Both the position numbers and the translations under genes were made by a program. From Paracoccaceae bacterium (GTDB lineage Bacteria; Pseudomonadota; Alphaproteobacteria; Rhodobacterales; Rhodobacteraceae), in NCBI GenBank assembly GCA_014239455.1, contig JAAZYV010000018.1, positions 62,001 to 126,000 of the forward strand: a DNA stretch of 64,000 nt. Reading direction: 5' to 3'. How positions within the stretch are numbered: position 1 is the first letter of the stretch; each line of letters starts with the position of its first letter. The notes under the pieces are model-generated. The model ran no database searches and had not been told where the DNA came from. It saw only the letters and a program-made list of their open reading frames with translations. Below, piece after piece: positions 60,802 through 64,000 of the stretch.

Positions 60802-61743
60802 CCCAATGCGGAGAAATTTATTTCTTCTATCTTCCAAAATAGCTTCAGGATTTTGTTTGTGATACTTCTTTAGAGATCTTTCTATCGCTTTCCCAACCTT
60901 GGGTATTATTTCATCGATGTTTCTGTGAGCACCCCCTATTGGTTCAGAGATTATTTCATCAATCACACCCAATTTGTAAAGATCTTTTGCGGTAAGTCGC
61001 AGGGCTTCAGCAGCTTCACGCATCTTATCTGAGTTTTTCCAAAGAATCGAAGCGCAACCTTCAGGTGAAATGACTGAATAAATTGAATGCTCAAGCATAA
61101 TTACTTTATTTGAGGATGCTAGGGCTACTGCACCACCAGACCCACCTTCACCAATTATGACAGAAATGAGAGGAACCTTTATTTGTAGGCATTTTTCTAT
61201 AGAACTGGCTATGGCTTCCGCTTGACCTCTTTCTTCAGCTCCTTTGCCTGGGTAAGCTCCTGGTGTATCAATCAATGTTATTACAGGCAAACTAAAACGA
61301 TCAGCTAGTTCCATTAGTCTAGTTGCTTTCCTATATCCTTCGGGTCTAGCCATTCCAAAGTTGTGTTCGATGCGGGATTTTGTATCATTTCCTTTTTCAT
61401 GACCGATCACCACTAATGGTAGATCGTTCAATCTCGCTAAGCCACCTATAATGGCCTTATCTTCAGAGAATTTTCTGTCACCAGAAAGAGGAATGAATTC
61501 AGACATTAATCTTTCAATATATGTTGATGCATGGGGTCTTTCCGGGTGTCGTGCAATTTGGCATTTGTGCCATGGGGTAAGTTCGTTATAGAGTTCTTTC
61601 AGTAAGTTAGCGGCTTTTTTTTCTAGTTTCTAGGCTTCTCTATTATCTGTAGGATTTCCACTTGAAGTATTCCCCGACCTTAATTCGGTAGCCTTGCCTT
61701 CAAGTGTTGCCAACTCTTTTTCGAATTCCAGATAGTGTCGCAT
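60787..61743 (-). CDS. accA: Acetyl-CoA carboxylase carboxyltransferase subunit alpha, interrupted by one in-frame TAG
   Basis: AccA with AccD transfers carboxyl from biotin to acetyl-CoA to form malonyl-CoA; fatty-acid synthesis depends on it. The gene reads from ATG 61743 (after GAGGTG) '[17 protein letters not shown]', through '[21 protein letters not shown]', into the track's 239-residue ORF ('[23 protein letters not shown]', '[19 protein letters not shown]', '[10 protein letters not shown]', 'GEGGSGGA'). Total 318 codons, the family length. Codon 38 (61630-61632) is TAG. Reading frame and similarity resume at once. Without readthrough, translation might restart at ATG 61506, losing about 80 N-terminal residues. 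Confidence 0.93.
61630..61632 (-). other. In-frame amber codon inside accA
   Basis: The minus-strand codons read AGA GAA GCC TAG AAA CTA GAA, in the helical N-terminal region where AccA usually reads like 'EIARLQAKA'. There is no shift of frame. Upstream there is a proper ribosome binding site and start codon for the full-length protein, which argues that the 5' part is still expected to be translated. Confidence 0.9.
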
Positions 61744-61924
61744 GGGTTTTTTCACCTCAAACTTTTCTTGTTTTTCTTTCTAAAACTATTTTGAATATTA
61801 AATAAAAATATCAAATATTATAAGAACATCATTTAGAAAAAATTTAGTCTTATGCAGGTTACAACATGTTATATATAATCTATCAAGCCGGATCTCAAAT
61901 CTATTTTCGTATTCTTTAGTAATT

Positions 61925-63094
61925 TCAATTTTCAAAAATTGACCTTATACGCTCGCTGGCTTCTTGAACGAGCTCTTTTGAGGTGGCTAGGTTAAACCTT
62001 ACAAATTTATCACCGCCTAATCCAAAAGAAGAGCCAGGATTTGCGATGATTTTTGCATCTGATACGAGTTTTTTCATGATACTACTTTCATCTTCCTCTA
62101 GTTTTGAGAAATCAACCCACGCAAGGTATGTTGCCTCTAATCTAATGGATCTTACCAATGGTATACTATTTATTTTATGATCAAAGATATTACGATTTTC
62201 GTCAATGTACTCCATCAAATTTTTGAGCCAAGGTTGACCTTCTTCCATCGCTCGCTCTCCCATTATCATGCCAAACCTATTAGGACTTTCTCCAGTAGCC
62301 ATATTTGCTTTGGAAAATTGGATACCGAGTTTAGTATTTGGGATAATTACATTTCCCATCAGACCTCCTGCAATATTAAAGGTCTTTGTGGTAGAAGTCA
62401 TTAGGATGAAATTATCAAACAAGCCCTCTGCTGCTAATGGAAAAGTCACATGTTTGTTTTTGGGGAAAACCAGGTCATTATGGATTTCGTCTATGATCAA
62501 TAGTAGGTTATGTTTTTTACAGAAATAGGCTAATTCTCGCTGTATTTCTAAGCTCCAAATTCTTCCTCCAGGATTGTGGGGGGAGCAAAAGATAATCATT
62601 TTTTCCTTTCCTGTTAACATTCCTTCTAAACGGCCTAAATCCAGATAGTATTTGCCTTCGGTCAGGTTCATTGGACATTCAACGGGATTTCGTTCATTAG
62701 CCTGGATAATTTTCTTGAATGAATGATACACAGGAGAAAACAAAATAATGCCATCTCCCTTACTGGTGTAAGCTCGCAAGGCTGTCCCTATTGCTGCAAC
62801 CAGACCATGAGCAGTATGTATCCATTCTGATTTAGGTTCCCAGGAATGCATCTGTTTCATCCAGTTCTTTAAAGCAGCTTTATAATTATTTTTCCCACCA
62901 TAATAACCAAAGAAACCTTGCTTTATCTCATTCGTTAATACATCTAAAACTACACATGGGGGTTTGAATGACATATCGGCAACGCCCATTGAAATGAAGT
63001 CGCCTGTGTTTTCTAAACCTGTGGCCTTGATGGCATCAGCTTTTAAGGATCTTTCAGGAATACGTGCTAGTGTCTCTTCAATATCAAAAGCCAA
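61925..63094 (-). CDS. PatB/MalY-family PLP aminotransferase (possible cystathionine beta-lyase)
   Basis: A 389-residue fold-type I PLP enzyme. 'GVADMSFKPPCVVLDVL' near the start, 'IFCSPHNPGGRIW', 'IIDEIHNDLVFP' and the PLP lysine in 'TSTTKTFNIAGG' match the MalY/PatB group, whose members cleave cystathionine or cysteine S-conjugates. True aminotransferase activity is also possible. It is divergent from def. The 181-bp gap on its 3' side leads to accA. Confidence 0.9.
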   Translation of the reverse strand: MAFDIEETLARIPERSLKADAIKATGLENTGDFISMGVADMSFKPPCVVLDVLTNEIKQGFFGYYGGKNNYKAALKNWMKQMHSWEPKSEWIHTAHGLVAAIGTALRAYTSKGDGIILFSPVYHSFKKIIQANERNPVECPMNLTEGKYYLDLGRLEGMLTGKEKMIIFCSPHNPGGRIWSLEIQRELAYFCKKHNLLLIIDEIHNDLVFPKNKHVTFPLAAEGLFDNFILMTSTTKTFNIAGGLMGNVIIPNTKLGIQFSKANMATGESPNRFGMIMGERAMEEGQPWLKNLMEYIDENRNIFDHKINSIPLVRSIRLEATYLAWVDFSKLEEDESSIMKKLVSDAKIIANPGSSFGLGGDKFVRFNLATSKELVQEASERIRSIFEN

Positions 63095-63161
63095 TTAATA
63101 TACCTCCAAAAATTATTAACTATTTCTTGCCTCAGAGTTTTTATTAATCTAAGTGAAGCAT

Positions 63162-63680
63162 ATGGCTCAGTTAAGCATAATAATACATCCAGATCCACGT
63201 CTGAAAAAGGTTTCTACTCCGATAGTTGAAATCACTGACAGAATCAGACAACTCTCTTTTGAAATGCTTGAAACGATGTACCAAGCTTCGGGAGTAGGAC
63301 TTGCAGCTCCGCAAGTAGGCATCACAGAAAGACTTGTCGTAATGGACTGTTCAAATGAAGGTGAGAAAAAGGATGTCATTTTAATTAACCCTAAAATAGT
63401 TTGGTCTTCTGAAGATGAGGTATCTTTTGAGGAAGGCTGTTTGTCCATTCCGGATATTAGAGAGAACATTACACGACCTAAGTCAGTAATCGTTAAGTTT
63501 ATTGGGCTTGATAATGAGCACAGAGAAGAAGTTTTTGAAGACCTTTGGGCAACATGTATACAACATGAAATTGATCACCTTGATGGCAAGCTTTTTATTG
63601 ACTATTTGGGACCCATGAAGCGTTCACTAATCACCAGGAAAATGAAAAAGCTTAAAAAAGAACTGAGTAGGGAACTATAA
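63162..63680 (+). CDS. def: Peptide deformylase
   Basis: Removes the formyl group from nascent proteins. The protein of 172 residues has the three metal motifs: 'GVGLAAPQVG', 'EEGCLSIP' and 'QHEIDHLDGKLF'. I use the ATG at 63162 ('MAQLSIIIHPDPRL'); a GTG at 63153 is also in frame. fmt follows 18 bp downstream, the usual def-fmt pair. Confidence 0.96.
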   Translation: MAQLSIIIHPDPRLKKVSTPIVEITDRIRQLSFEMLETMYQASGVGLAAPQVGITERLVVMDCSNEGEKKDVILINPKIVWSSEDEVSFEEGCLSIPDIRENITRPKSVIVKFIGLDNEHREEVFEDLWATCIQHEIDHLDGKLFIDYLGPMKRSLITRKMKKLKKELSREL

Positions 63681-63698
63681 GAGGAGGGATGTTCCAAA

Positions 63699-64000
63699 TT
63701 GCGTGTTGTACTATTTGCAAACTCCGATTTTGCATTACCTTTATTACAGTTTTTACATAATAGTTCTTCGCATGAGCTAGTAGCGGTTTACACGCAACCA
63801 CCAAGTGTATCAGGAAGGGGCTTACGATTGAAGCATGGATCGGTGGGGAAAAAAGTTCAAGAATTGTCAATTAATCTTTTTTATCCTGAGAAAATAAATG
63901 AGCCTAAACAGTTAAGAGATTTTTCTGATTTAACAGCTGATATTGCTATAGTAGCGGCTTATGGGCAGATTTTGTCTGCTGAACTATTAAGTGTTCCAAG
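63699..64000 (+). CDS. fmt: Methionyl-tRNA formyltransferase, N-terminal part (3' end outside window)
   Basis: An open frame reaches the window end, so the ORF track missed it. It reads 'RVVLFANSDFALPLLQF', 'LVAVYTQPPSVSGRG', 'NLFYPEKINEP' and 'IAIVAAYGQILSAELL', the formyltransferase N-terminal Rossmann domain. No in-frame stop is seen. The start is TTG at 63699 with GAGGAGGG (63681-63688) ten bases before it; the nearby ATG at 63689 is in another frame. It pairs with def to start and clean translation. Confidence 0.93.
   Translation, partial: MRVVLFANSDFALPLLQFLHNSSSHELVAVYTQPPSVSGRGLRLKHGSVGKKVQELSINLFYPEKINEPKQLRDFSDLTADIAIVAAYGQILSAELLSVP

Overview
The window is a dense, low-GC (by eye under 40% GC) stretch of bacterial chromosome that is almost entirely housekeeping genes. 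Gene content and local order point to an alphaproteobacterium with a streamlined, probably planktonic and aerobic lifestyle. The alphaproteobacterial signs are an atpHAGDC cluster without the F0 genes, the lgt / MidA-like methyltransferase / pgeF operon, the ybjN-proC-tRNA-binding cluster, dapD-dapE, DUF1467 beside methylmalonyl-CoA epimerase, DUF1244-pyk-rpmI-rplT-pheST, tlpA divergent from argH followed by a tiny lptM-like lipoprotein and lysA, and a TIGR01459-type HAD phosphatase. The exact clade (SAR116-, AEGEAN-169- or HIMB59-like are possibilities) is inference. I found no tRNA, rRNA, insertion sequence, prophage or CRISPR array.

Layout. 1-4.7 kb: 3' end of an OmpA-domain peptidoglycan-binding protein, clpA (interrupted by an in-frame TAG), gloB and a methyltransferase. 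4.9-11 kb: F1 ATP synthase genes followed after one base by an MFS exporter. 11-14.4 kb: prs, a YcgN-family protein, ribF and a HAD phosphatase. 14.5-18.8 kb: groESL under a CIRCE operator, purEK and an Hsp20. 18.9-25.5 kb: trxB, lgt-midA-pgeF, ubiK, ybjN, proC, a CsaA-like protein and tdk. 25.6-31.4 kb: carB, aspS and a nitroreductase. 31.4-38.9 kb: a DAP/lysine operon (phytase-like secreted protein, dapD, dapE, mce, DUF1467), YggT, argG, an iron alcohol dehydrogenase and an alpha/beta hydrolase. 39-47.6 kb: thiolase, D-amino-acid transaminase, DUF1244, pyk, rpmI-rplT and pheST. 47.6-56.3 kb: greA, ETF-ubiquinone oxidoreductase, a TPR protein, ispE, polyprenyl synthase, trmN6-like methyltransferase, DUF465, a glutamine amidotransferase and TlpA. 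56.3-64 kb: argH, lptM-like gene, lysA, a zinc-ribbon protein, plsC, accA (also interrupted by an in-frame TAG), a PatB/MalY aminotransferase, def and the start of fmt.

Together the genes describe a ubiquinone-based aerobic heterotroph (UbiK, polyprenyl synthase, ETF-QO, F1 ATPase) that makes its own purines, arginine, proline and lysine/DAP, oxidises fatty and odd-chain acyl units (ETF-QO, thiolase, epimerase), and has standard alphaproteobacterial envelope and chaperone functions.

The most notable signals are: two conserved genes, clpA and accA, each interrupted once by an in-frame TAG although TAG terminates many other genes here; a divergent 85-bp tandem duplication of the first codons of a trmN6-like gene, which leaves a 34-codon upstream ORF overlapping the real start; a 39-codon lipoprotein gene missed by the ORF track; atpG and atpD joined in one frame by a single TAG; and very tight convergent junctions, several carrying AT-rich palindromes instead of GC-rich terminators.
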